From positions 2,914,001 through 2,978,000 of the forward strand of contig NC_008390.1 of assembly GCF_000203915.1 (NCBI RefSeq): a stretch of 64,000 nt of DNA, given 5' to 3'. The notes beneath the pieces are model-generated. The model was given only the letters and a program-made list of their open reading frames with translations, searched no databases and was not told the origin of the DNA. The position numbers and the translations under genes were made by a program. Each line of letters starts with the position of its first letter. The stretch's first letter is position 1. Positions 1 to 7,652 of this stretch are shown piece by piece. Source of the DNA: Burkholderia ambifaria AMMD (lineage in GTDB: Bacteria > Pseudomonadota > Gammaproteobacteria > Burkholderiales > Burkholderiaceae).

Positions 1-273
1 GTCTATCGCGCGCTGGATTTCCTCGTCGAGCACGGCTTCATCCACCGGATCGAATCGAAGAACGCGTTCTTCGCGTGCTGCGAGATCGGCGTGCCGCACG
101 AAGGCCAGTTCCTGATCTGCGATTCGTGCGGCGAGACCGTCGAGATCCCGGGCAGCGACCTCGCGAAGCAGCTGTCCGCGAGCGCGCCCGCGCACGGGTT
201 CGAAGTCCATCACCAGGTCGTCGAGCTGAACGGCCTGTGCGGGCACTGCAAGGGCAAGCCCGCGCATCGCTGA
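1..273 (+). CDS. zur: Zinc uptake regulator Zur, Fur family (3' part only)
   Basis: Open from base 1 to a TGA at 271-273; the 5' end lies outside the window. The 90 visible residues read VYRALDFLVEHGFIHRIES, which is the end of a Fur-type winged helix, followed by the dimerisation domain with the metal-site motif HEGQFLICDSCG and a second CxxC (CGHCK) close to the C-terminus. The two CxxC pairs are the structural zinc site of Fur proteins. Zur is assigned rather than Fur because znuA starts 49 bases downstream on the same strand, so regulator and zinc importer are probably cotranscribed. Zur represses zinc uptake genes when zinc is sufficient. The promoter and Zur box would lie upstream of the window. 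Confidence 0.88.
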   Translation, partial: VYRALDFLVEHGFIHRIESKNAFFACCEIGVPHEGQFLICDSCGETVEIPGSDLAKQLSASAPAHGFEVHHQVVELNGLCGHCKGKPAHR

Positions 274-322
274 CGCCGCCCCGCGCGGCGCTCGGCGCCG
301 CCCCCTTCCAACGAGGAGTTCC

Positions 323-1237
323 ATGTCCATTGCCCTGAAGCGCGCGCCACGACGCGCCCAGCCGCTTGTTCGCCTGCTGGCCGCCTCGGCTGCCGCGCTG
401 TCGATCGCGGCGCCCGCCTGCGCGCAGGCCGCGACCGTCAACGTCGTCGCCGCCGAGAATTTCTATGGCGACGTCGCATCGCAGATCGGCGGCCGCCATG
501 TCGCGGTCACCAGCATCCTCAGCAATCCCGACCAGGATCCGCACCTGTTCGAAGCGAGCCCGAAGACCGCGCGCGCGCTGCAGCATGCGCAGGTCGTGAT
601 CTACAACGGCGCGAACTACGATCCGTGGATGAGCAAGCTGCTCGGCGCGTCGAAGCAGGCGAAGCGCGCGACGATCGTCGTCGCCGATCTCGTCGGCAAG
701 AAGGCCGGCGACAACCCGCACGTCTGGTACGACCCGGCGACCATGCCGGCCGCCGCGCGCGCGATCGCGGCCGAATTCGGCCGTGCCGATCCGGCGAACA
801 AGGCCGACTACGACGCGAACCTGCAAAAGTTCGTCGCGTCGCTGAAACCCGTCGACGACAAGGTCGCCGCGCTGCGCGCGCAGTACAAGGGCGTGCCGGT
901 GACGGCCACGGAGCCCGTGTTCGGCTACATGTCCGACGCGATCGGCCTCGACATGCGCAACCAGCGCTTCCAGCTCGCGACGATGAACGACACCGAAGCC
1001 AGCGCGCAGGACGTCGCCGCGTTCGAGAACGACCTGCGCAAGAAGCAGGTGCGCGTGCTGATCTACAACAGCCAGGCCGAAGCGCCGATGACCAAGCGCC
1101 TGCTGAAAATCGCGCGCGACGGCGGCGTGCCGAGCGTGAGCGTCACCGAGACGCAACCGGCCGGCAAGACCTTCCAGCAATGGATGACCGGCCAGCTCGA
1201 CGCGCTCGCGGCCGCGCTTTCCGCCAGCAAGAAATGA
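323..1237 (+). CDS. znuA: Zinc ABC transporter substrate-binding protein ZnuA
   Basis: 304 residues, cluster A-I periplasmic metal-binding protein. A signal peptide is clear: basic start with several Arg, a hydrophobic stretch near residues 16-33 and cleavage near AQA. The mature start VNVVAAENFYGDVASQIGG is typical of ZnuA/TroA proteins. Likely metal ligands are the His in DQDPHLFE, the His in NPHVWYDP and downstream acidic residues. It lacks the long His-rich loop of E. coli ZnuA, so zinc is inferred mainly from the neighbouring zur. It delivers the metal to ZnuB in the inner membrane. The ATG at 323 follows GAGGAG at a good distance. First gene of znuACB, 13 bases before znuC. Confidence 0.93.
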   Translation: MSIALKRAPRRAQPLVRLLAASAAALSIAAPACAQAATVNVVAAENFYGDVASQIGGRHVAVTSILSNPDQDPHLFEASPKTARALQHAQVVIYNGANYDPWMSKLLGASKQAKRATIVVADLVGKKAGDNPHVWYDPATMPAAARAIAAEFGRADPANKADYDANLQKFVASLKPVDDKVAALRAQYKGVPVTATEPVFGYMSDAIGLDMRNQRFQLATMNDTEASAQDVAAFENDLRKKQVRVLIYNSQAEAPMTKRLLKIARDGGVPSVSVTETQPAGKTFQQWMTGQLDALAAALSASKK

Positions 1238-1250
1238 TCGACGCAACGAC

Positions 1251-2141
1251 ATGAGCCCCACTCCCCACGCACTCGCACTCGATCGCGTCACGCTCGAACT
1301 GGGCGGCCGCACGATCCTGCGCGACGTCAGCTTCTCGATCGAACCCGGCGAATTCGTCGGCGTGCTCGGGCCGAACGGCGCGGGCAAGACGACGCTGATG
1401 CGCGCGGTGCTCGGCCTCGTGCCCGTCTCGGGCGGCACGCTGTCGGTCGGCGGCGTGCCGGTCGTGCGCGGCAACGCGTCGATCGGCTACATGCCGCAGA
1501 TCCGCAGCGGCCTCGCGAATCGCCGGATGCGCGGCTACGACTTCGTCGCGATGGCCGCCGACGGCCATCGCTGGGGGCTGCCGCACCCGAGCGCGGCGAC
1601 GCGGCGCGACGTCGAGCGCGTGCTCGAGCTCGTCGGCGGCGCGGCGCTCGCGCGCCGACCGCTGTCGGAACTGTCGGGCGGCGAGCGGCAGCGGCTGCTG
1701 CTCGCGCAGTGCCTGCTCGGCAGCCCGAAGCTGCTGCTGCTCGACGAGCCGCTGATCAGCCTCGACCCGAACCACCAGCGCGGCGTCGTCGAGCTCGTGC
1801 GCAACGTGCAGCGCGAGCTCGGCATCACCGTGCTGTTTTCCGCGCACGAACTGAATCCGCTGCTGAACGCGCTCGACCGCGTGCTGTATCTCGGCAACGG
1901 CGTCGCCGCGCTCGGCACCGTCGACGAGGTGATCACCAAGCCGGTGCTGTCGCGACTCTACGGTTCGCCGATCGACGTGATGCGCGTGAACGGCAAGATC
2001 TTCGTGATGTCGGGCGACGTCGAAGTCGAGAAGCACGATCACGAACACGAGGACGACGACGGCCACTCGCACGGCGGTGGCGGCGGCCACGGCCATCACC
2101 ACCACGGACACGCTCATCCCGGGCATTCGCACGATGTTTGA
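1251..2141 (+). CDS. znuC: Zinc ABC transporter ATP-binding protein ZnuC
   Basis: 296 residues. The ABC ATPase core shows Walker A GPNGAGKTT near residue 42, signature LSGGERQR near 143, Walker B LLLLDEP near 163 and the switch His in FSAHE. It powers zinc import with ZnuB. After the ATPase core there is a metal-binding tail (roughly residues 258-296) carrying about a dozen His in HDHEHEDDD and GHGHHHHGHAHPGHSH segments, longer than in enterobacterial ZnuC. The tail is encoded by the last ~110 bases and its end overlaps the znuB start by 8 bases, which suggests translational coupling. Confidence 0.93.
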   Translation: MSPTPHALALDRVTLELGGRTILRDVSFSIEPGEFVGVLGPNGAGKTTLMRAVLGLVPVSGGTLSVGGVPVVRGNASIGYMPQIRSGLANRRMRGYDFVAMAADGHRWGLPHPSAATRRDVERVLELVGGAALARRPLSELSGGERQRLLLAQCLLGSPKLLLLDEPLISLDPNHQRGVVELVRNVQRELGITVLFSAHELNPLLNALDRVLYLGNGVAALGTVDEVITKPVLSRLYGSPIDVMRVNGKIFVMSGDVEVEKHDHEHEDDDGHSHGGGGGHGHHHHGHAHPGHSHDV

Positions 2142-2916
2142 ATACGACTTCATGATCAACGCGTTCGCCGCGTCGGGGATCGTCGCGGTGCTCGCGGGCA
2201 TCGTCGGCTACTTCCTGGTGCTGCGCGGACAAACCTTCGCCGGCCACGCGCTGTCGCACGTCGGCTTCACCGGCGCGACCGGCGCGGTGCTGCTCGGCAT
2301 CTCGCCGATGTGGGGGATGGTCGGCTTCACGCTCGCGGCCGGCATCGGGATGGGCGCGCTCGGCGAACGGCTCGCGGGCCGCGACGTCGCGATCGGCGTG
2401 GTGCTGTCCGGCGCGCTCGGCTTCGGGCTGCTGTTCCTGCACTTCTACACGTCGTTCGCGACGCAGGTCACCGCGCTGCTGTTCGGCAACGTGCTCGCGG
2501 TCAGCCGCGACACGCTCGCGGTGCTGGCCGGCATCGGCGCGGTGAGCCTCGTCGCGCTCGCACTGATCGCGCGGCCGCTGCTGTTTGCGTCGCTGCAGCC
2601 CGAACTGGCCGAAGCCAAGGGCGTGTCGCTGCGCACGGTGTCGATGCTGTTCCTCGCGGTATGCGCGCTCGCGGTGGCCGCGGCGACGCAGATCGTCGGC
2701 GTGCTGCTGGTGTTCACGCTGCTGGTCGGGCCGGCCGCGGCTGCGCAGAACGTGTCGACGCGGCTGTCGACCGGCGTGCTGCTCGCCGCGTTGTTCGCGC
2801 TGTTCGAAGCGTGGCTCGGGATCGCGCTCGCGTATCACACCGACTGGCCGACGAGCTTCTGGATTACCGCGCTGTCCGCGCTCGTGTACGGCGCGAGCCT
2901 GTTGCGGCGTCATTGA
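2134..2916 (+). CDS. znuB: Zinc ABC transporter permease ZnuB
   Basis: 260 residues from the ATG at 2134 (MFEYDFMINAF). The frame is open further upstream, but an earlier start would lie inside the His-rich end of znuC, and the 8-base overlap here is the usual coupled arrangement. An ATG at 2152 is a second option. The protein is almost wholly hydrophobic with about eight to nine membrane segments, and has the family hallmark GQTFAGHALSHVGFTGA in the first cytoplasmic region. ABC-3 family (ZnuB/TroC/MntB). It forms the inner-membrane channel energised by ZnuC. The operon ends at a strong hairpin 19 bases downstream. Confidence 0.93.
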   Translation: MFEYDFMINAFAASGIVAVLAGIVGYFLVLRGQTFAGHALSHVGFTGATGAVLLGISPMWGMVGFTLAAGIGMGALGERLAGRDVAIGVVLSGALGFGLLFLHFYTSFATQVTALLFGNVLAVSRDTLAVLAGIGAVSLVALALIARPLLFASLQPELAEAKGVSLRTVSMLFLAVCALAVAAATQIVGVLLVFTLLVGPAAAAQNVSTRLSTGVLLAALFALFEAWLGIALAYHTDWPTSFWITALSALVYGASLLRRH

Positions 2917-2935
2917 GCGTCGAGTGACACAAATG

Positions 2936-2963
2936 AAAAACGCCGGCTCAGCCGGCGTTTTTT
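2936..2963 (+). terminator. Rho-independent terminator after znuB (bidirectional)
   Basis: An A5 run, a CGCCGGC / GCCGGCG stem with a short loop, then T6. The A-run on one side and T-run on the other let it work on both strands, so it can end znuACB and also the minus-strand fghA transcript. Confidence 0.9.
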
Positions 2964-3023
2964 CATGCTTCACGCGAGCGCGACGTGCGACCCGCGCCGC
3001 GGGTTACAGCCTTCGTGCGCCGT

Positions 3024-3872
3024 TCATCGCGCCAGCACGCGCGCATGATGCGCGATGTGATCGGCGATGAACGTCGAGATGAAGTAGTAGCCGTGGTCGT
3101 AGCCCGCGTGTCGGCGCAGCGTCAGCGGCTGGCCGGCCTTCGCGCATGCGGCTTCGAACACGTCGGGGTTCAGCTGGTTCGCGAGAAACTGGTCGGCGAG
3201 GCCCTGGTCGACGAGGATGCCGTCCGCGAACTTCGGCGCATCCGCACGCGCGACGAGTTCGCTCGCGTCGTGCTGCTTCCACGCGTCACGGTCGGCGCCC
3301 AGGTAGCCCGAGAATGCCTTCTCGCCCCACGGGCAGCGCGTCGGCGCGGCGATCGGCGCGAACGCCGACACCGAGCGGTACAGGTCGGGATGGCGCAGCG
3401 CGAGCGTCAGCGCACCGTGCCCGCCCATCGAGTGGCCGAAGATCCCGAGCCGCGCGCCGTCGATCGGCAGCTCGGCCGCGACGAGTTCGCGCAGCTCGCC
3501 CGTCACGTACGATTCCATCCGGTAATGCGTCGACCACGGCGCTTGCGTCGCGTCGACATAGAAGCCCGCGCCGACGCCGAAATCCCACGCGTCGGACTCG
3601 CCCGGCACGTCCGCGCCGCGCGGGCTCGTATCGGGCATCACGAGCGCGAGGCCGTGCTGCGCCGCGTACTGCTGCGCGCCGCCCTTGATCGCGAACGTCT
3701 CCTCGGTGCACGTAAGCCCCGCGAGGTAGAACAGCGCCGGCACGCGGCCGTGCGCCGCCTGCGGCGGCAGGTACACCGAGAACTTCATCGGCAGGCCGAT
3801 CGCCTTCGAATCGTGGCGATAGAAGCGTTGCTCGCCACCGTGGCAAGCATGCGAAGAAACGAGTTCGAGCAT
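3024..3872 (-). CDS. fghA: S-formylglutathione hydrolase
   Basis: 282 residues, esterase D family, full length. It hydrolyses S-formylglutathione to formate and glutathione, the second step of glutathione-dependent formaldehyde detoxification in the cytoplasm. The nucleophile elbow GHSMGG places Ser148; the remaining triad members are probably the Asp in LVDQGLADQ and the His in GYDHGYYF. LAGLTCTEE near residue 50 supplies the oxyanion region. An AGGGAA-type ribosome site precedes the ATG at 3872. The usual upstream partner, the class III alcohol dehydrogenase adhC, is present only as a C-terminal stub (3888-3980), so the enzyme has lost its cotranscribed partner here. Confidence 0.94.
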   Translation of the reverse strand: MLELVSSHACHGGEQRFYRHDSKAIGLPMKFSVYLPPQAAHGRVPALFYLAGLTCTEETFAIKGGAQQYAAQHGLALVMPDTSPRGADVPGESDAWDFGVGAGFYVDATQAPWSTHYRMESYVTGELRELVAAELPIDGARLGIFGHSMGGHGALTLALRHPDLYRSVSAFAPIAAPTRCPWGEKAFSGYLGADRDAWKQHDASELVARADAPKFADGILVDQGLADQFLANQLNPDVFEAACAKAGQPLTLRRHAGYDHGYYFISTFIADHIAHHARVLAR

Positions 3873-3887
3873 GGGGTTCCCTTCCGT

Positions 3888-3980
3888 TCAATACAGCACG
3901 ATCGGGCGAATCGATTCGCCCGTCTTCATCGAGTCGAAGCCGTCGTCGAGCTTCCCGAGCGGCAGCGCGTGCGTGTCAGG
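3888..3980 (-). pseudogene. C-terminal remnant of a zinc alcohol dehydrogenase (adhC-like)
   Basis: Reading the minus strand into the TGA at 3888-3890 gives about 29 codons: THALPLGKLDDGFDSMK followed by TGESIRPIVLY. This matches the conserved end of class III and related zinc alcohol dehydrogenases, where the pattern is LPL..INDAFDLM.EGKSIR..V.Y. An in-frame TGA at 3981-3983 closes the frame upstream, and nothing in 3984-4113 resembles the rest of a dehydrogenase. It lies 15 bases upstream of fghA, exactly where adhC normally ends. I read it as the stump left by a deletion of adhC. Confidence 0.75.
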
Positions 3981-4113
3981 TCAGGCCGTGCCGCGCGACA
4001 CGGCGAAACCGTGCCCGCCATGATCCCCGATCCCGCCGCCCGTCGCGTGCGCGAAACAGTCGCCGGCTTGCCGCGATGCGTCACCGCCGTCGCAACAGGA
4101 CAAGTGCCCGAGT

Positions 4114-5580
4114 TTAAACGCCGGTCGTGAACCACGCATCCGTTCGCGCATACAGATCGACGAAACGCGCATGGCGGGCGGCCAGCGCGCGATCGTCGCG
4201 CGGCGCGGCGACCGGCGACGCAGTCGGCGCCAGCGTGCGCAGCGCATCTTCGCGCCAGTGCCCGATCGCGACGCCCGCGAGCAGCGCGGCGCCGCGCGTC
4301 GCGGCGTTCGGGCAATCGACCGCGTCGAGCGAGGCGCCGAGCGCATCCGCGAGCAACTGGCGCCAGCGCGGATCGACCGAGCCGCCGCCGGCCAGGCGCA
4401 GCGTCGTCACCGGATCGGCCGGGTTCGCGTCGCGGATCGCATCGAGCCCCGCGCGCAACGCGAACGCGACGCCTTCGAACGCGGCGCGCATCATCGCGCC
4501 GCGCGTGTCACCGAGCCCGAGACCGAGCCAGCCGCCGCGCGCATCGGGATTCATCAACGGCGAGCGCTCGCCCGTCAGGTACGGCAGGAAGCACAGCCGC
4601 TCGGACGGCGGCTGCGCGAACGCGTCGTCGTACGCCGCCGGCCAGCCGTCATAGCCGAGCCAGCCGCGCACCGCTTCGAGCGCGATGCCGACGTTCTGCA
4701 TCGCGGCCATCGTGTAATAGCCGCCGCCGGCCGCCGTGCGATAGCGATGCAGCCCGCGCCGCGCGGGCGGCAAGCGATCGGCGAGCACGACGATCTGGCC
4801 GCCGCTGCCGGTGGTCAGCAGCGCGTCGCCGGCCGCGACGAGCCCGCTGCCGAGCGCCGCGCACGCGGTATCGGCCGCCCCCGTCGCCAGCGGCACGCCG
4901 GCCGGCAGCCCGAGCGCCGCCGCGGCCGTCGCGGCGAGCACGCCGCAGCGCGCGCTCGACGGCTGCACCGGTGCGAAGCGGTCGGCCGACAGGCCCAGCG
5001 AATCGATCAGCGCCGTATCCCACGCGCCGTCCGGCGTCGCGAGCGCGGTCGCGCACGCATCGCTCGGATCGGCCGCGACGTCGCCGCCCAGCGCGATGCG
5101 CAGCCAGTCCTTCGGCTGTACGGCCCAGCGCGCGGCCTGCAGCGCCTGCGGCTCGTGTGCGGCGAGCCAGCGCAACAGCGGGCCCGCCATGCCGGGCGCG
5201 ACGGGATTCGGTGCGACGGGCACACCGGCGACGGGCACACCGGCGCCCGGCCAGTCGGCCGCGTCCGCTTCACGCACCGCGCGCGTGTCGGGCCACAACA
5301 GCGCGGGCCGCACCGGCTGCCCGGCCGCGTCGATCAGCACGACGCCATGCATCTGGCCGGAGAAGCCGATCGCGGCGACCTGCTCGCGCTCGGCGGCCGG
5401 CAGCCCGGCCGCGGCGCGCACGAGCGCCTGCCACCACACGTCGGGCGCGATTTCGGCCCAGCAGGGCTGCGGCGAAGACAATGCATAGGGTTCGCTCGCA
5501 ACCGCGCGCTCGATGCCGTCGGCATCGAGCGTGACGAGTTTGATGGAGCCGGTACCGAGGTCGATTCCGAGCAGGCGCAT
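4114..5580 (-). CDS. xylB: Xylulokinase, FGGY carbohydrate kinase
   Basis: 488 residues from the ATG at 5580 (MRLLGIDLGTGSIKL); the frame is open further upstream but the phosphate-1 loop GIDLGTGS marks the normal N-terminus. It phosphorylates D-xylulose to xylulose 5-phosphate. Diagnostic features: GFSGQMHGVV near residue 78 (substrate loop typical of XylB), LLWPDTRA, the second ATP-binding region TGSGGQIVV and the adenosine loop LAGGGSVDPRWRQLLAD. Typical XylB length is 480-500. No pentose transporter or isomerase is adjacent, so another pentulose is possible. The next upstream gene is divergent, so it has its own promoter in 5581-5820. Confidence 0.88.
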   Translation of the reverse strand: MRLLGIDLGTGSIKLVTLDADGIERAVASEPYALSSPQPCWAEIAPDVWWQALVRAAAGLPAAEREQVAAIGFSGQMHGVVLIDAAGQPVRPALLWPDTRAVREADAADWPGAGVPVAGVPVAPNPVAPGMAGPLLRWLAAHEPQALQAARWAVQPKDWLRIALGGDVAADPSDACATALATPDGAWDTALIDSLGLSADRFAPVQPSSARCGVLAATAAAALGLPAGVPLATGAADTACAALGSGLVAAGDALLTTGSGGQIVVLADRLPPARRGLHRYRTAAGGGYYTMAAMQNVGIALEAVRGWLGYDGWPAAYDDAFAQPPSERLCFLPYLTGERSPLMNPDARGGWLGLGLGDTRGAMMRAAFEGVAFALRAGLDAIRDANPADPVTTLRLAGGGSVDPRWRQLLADALGASLDAVDCPNAATRGAALLAGVAIGHWREDALRTLAPTASPVAAPRDDRALAARHARFVDLYARTDAWFTTGV

Positions 5581-5822
5581 GGCTGGGTGGCGTAGTCGAG
5601 TAAACGGATGTCGATGATAGCGGGATCGCGGCACGCGGCCCCGATTTGCGCGGCGTATTTGCCGCCCCGGGAACACGAAAACGCGGCCGCGTGCGGCGGG
5701 CTTCACGAGGCTGCATCTTGCGCGTGGAAACGGCCGCTCGCGGGTTAACCCGGCGCGATTTTTCGCAGGTCGTTTTTGCCACTATGCCGGCGCGCCGATA
5801 CACACCATAAAGCCGACGATAT

Positions 5823-5985
5823 TTGACATGGGGGCCCGCACTATTTTGAAGGGCTATAAAACCGGGGAACCTCACTCCAGCGGTGTTTCCCGATGATCTT
5901 CCCCCTGTTGCATGCCGAACCGGCATATCGAACCTGCAAAGAGCGGAATAGAACCCAGTGCTCTTGTTGCGATGGTGCATTCCGC
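5823..5985 (+). promoter_or_regulatory. Structured leader of the xanthine permease gene; candidate xanthine (NMT1-type) riboswitch at 5943-5985
   Basis: The 449-base gap 5581-6029 has no gene but shows structure near its 3' end. GCGGAAT (5943-5949) pairs perfectly with ATTCCGC (5979-5985). The 29-base interior holds CCCAGTG and TTGCGATGG blocks that look like the conserved core I remember for the NMT1/xanthine riboswitch. An alternative pairing, AAGAGC (5939-5944) with GCTCTT (5960-5965), would break the closing stem. Just upstream are a 6-bp hairpin ATGCCG/CGGCAT (5912-5926) and a TTGACA box at 5823, for which no well-spaced -10 is obvious. The riboswitch identity rests on memory and gene context; the stem is directly visible. 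Confidence 0.5.
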
Positions 5986-6029
5986 ATAACTTCGTACCAC
6001 CCCGAAAACAAGATCATGGAGTGAGACAG

Positions 6030-7406
6030 ATGCAATCGAACACGGTCCATCCGTGCGATGAGGTGCTGCCGACCGGCAAGCTTGTAACGCTTGGTCTGCA
6101 GCACGTCCTCGTCATGTACGCCGGCGCCGTCGCCGTGCCGCTTATCGTCGGCGGCGCGCTGAAGCTGCCGAAAGACCAGATCGCGTTCCTGATCAGCGCC
6201 GATCTGTTTTCGTGCGGCATCGCCACGCTGATCCAGACGCTCGGCCTGTGGATCTTCGGAATCCGCCTGCCCGTCATCATGGGCTGCACGTTCGCCGCGG
6301 TCGGCCCGATGATCGCGATCGGGACCAACCCCGGCCTCGGCATTCTCGACATCTTCGGCTCGACCATCGCGGCCGGCATCATCGGCATCGTGCTCGCGCC
6401 GATGATCGGCAAGCTGCTGCGGTTCTTCCCGCCGGTAGTGGTCGGCACCGTGATCGCGGTGATCGGGCTGTCGCTGATGGAAGTCGGGATCAACTGGGCG
6501 GCCGGCGGCGTCGGCAATCCCGAATACGGCAGCCCCGTCTACCTCGGCCTGTCGCTGCTCGTGCTCACGCTGATCCTGCTGATCAACAAGTTCGGCCGCG
6601 GCTTCCTCGCGAACATCTCGGTGCTGCTCGGCATCGTCGCCGGCTTCGTGATCGCGTTTGCGGTCGGCCGCGTGAATACCGACGGCGTGGCGCTCGCGCC
6701 GTGGGTCGGCTTCGTGATGCCGTTCCACTTCGGCATGCCGCATTTCGACCCGCTGTCGATCGCGACGATGGTGACGGTGATGTTCGTCACGTTCATCGAA
6801 TCGACCGGCATGTTCCTCGCGGTCGGCGACATGGTCGATCGTCCGGTCAACCAGGACCGTCTCGTGCGCGGCCTGCGCGTCGACGGCCTCGGCACGCTGA
6901 TCGGCGGCATCTTCAACTCGTTCCCGCACACGTCGTTCTCGCAGAACGTCGGCCTGATCGGCGTGACGGGCGTGAAGAGCCGGTACGTCTGCGCGACGGG
7001 CGGCGTGATCCTGGTGCTGCTCGGCCTGTTCCCGAAGATGGCGCAGGTTGTCGCGTCGGTGCCGCCGTTCGTGCTCGGCGGCGCGGGCATCGTGATGTTC
7101 GGGATGGTGGCGGCCAACGGCATCAAGGTGCTGTCGAAGGTCGACTTCGTGAACAACACGCACAACCTGTTCATCGTCGCGGTGAGCGTCGGCATGGGCC
7201 TCGTGCCGGTCGTGTCGCCGCACTTCTTCTCGAAGCTGCCGCCCGCGCTCGCACCGATCCTGCACAGCGGCATCCTGCTCGCGTCGGCCTCCGCCGTGAT
7301 CCTGAACATCGTGTTCAACGGCGTGAAGGGCGAGAAGGATGCGCGTTGCGAGATCCGTCGCGCAGGACATGACTTCGACGGGCGCCCGGCCGACGTGCAT
7401 CACTGA
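6030..7406 (+). CDS. Xanthine/uracil permease, NCS2 (nucleobase:cation symporter-2) family
   Basis: 458 residues from the ATG at 6030, preceded by GGAG (6018-6021). About 12-14 membrane segments. The NAT signature QNVGLIGVTG is present near residue 310, and FIESTGMFLAVGDMV supplies the substrate-site Glu region. The family moves purines or pyrimidines inward with protons. Within NCS2 the sequence looks closer to the xanthine/uric acid branch (XanQ/PbuX) than to UraA, and the structured leader supports xanthine, but substrate is inferred. The C-terminal 25 residues are hydrophilic and cytoplasmic. A terminator follows 43 bases after the stop. Confidence 0.85.
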   Translation: MQSNTVHPCDEVLPTGKLVTLGLQHVLVMYAGAVAVPLIVGGALKLPKDQIAFLISADLFSCGIATLIQTLGLWIFGIRLPVIMGCTFAAVGPMIAIGTNPGLGILDIFGSTIAAGIIGIVLAPMIGKLLRFFPPVVVGTVIAVIGLSLMEVGINWAAGGVGNPEYGSPVYLGLSLLVLTLILLINKFGRGFLANISVLLGIVAGFVIAFAVGRVNTDGVALAPWVGFVMPFHFGMPHFDPLSIATMVTVMFVTFIESTGMFLAVGDMVDRPVNQDRLVRGLRVDGLGTLIGGIFNSFPHTSFSQNVGLIGVTGVKSRYVCATGGVILVLLGLFPKMAQVVASVPPFVLGGAGIVMFGMVAANGIKVLSKVDFVNNTHNLFIVAVSVGMGLVPVVSPHFFSKLPPALAPILHSGILLASASAVILNIVFNGVKGEKDARCEIRRAGHDFDGRPADVHH

Positions 7407-7449
7407 TCGGTCCGCGCGCCGGATGCACGGCGCGACACGGCAAACGAAA

Positions 7450-7476
7450 AACGCCACGGCAAGCCGTGGCGTTTTG
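7450..7476 (+). terminator. Terminator after the xanthine permease gene
   Basis: Stem CGCCACGGC (7452-7460) with GCCGTGGCG (7463-7471), then TTTT. An A-run precedes it. Confidence 0.85.
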
Positions 7477-7550
7477 CTTTGCTGCGGAGAACCGCAGCGG
7501 AGATGATGGTAATGCCGGGGATGGCGATGCGGTCGCGACAAACCGGCCGC

Positions 7551-7586
7551 CCAAAAAGAAACGCCACGGACTTTCGTCCGTGGCGT
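7551..7586 (-). terminator. Terminator of the minus-strand efflux operon
   Basis: Stem ACGCCACGGAC / GTCCGTGGCGT (7561-7571, 7576-7586) with a four-base loop. On the minus strand it is followed by TTTCTTTTTGG. It lies 67 bases past the oprB stop. The outer stem half ACGCCACGG is identical to that of the permease terminator about 110 bases away. Confidence 0.85.
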
Positions 7587-7652
7587 TGTCGCATCTGGGA
7601 ACCGCGACTTCAGCGAACCGGAGCGGTCGCCCGCCCCTGCCCGCCGTCGTGC

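Noticed and set aside
3984..4113. Rest of the adhC gene upstream of the stump
   Set aside because: None of the three minus-strand frames resembles dehydrogenase sequence; stops are frequent.
5841..7541. 566-codon minus-strand frame opposite the xanthine permease gene
   Set aside because: Composition is dominated by His, Arg and Asp from codon mirroring; no ribosome site or known domain.
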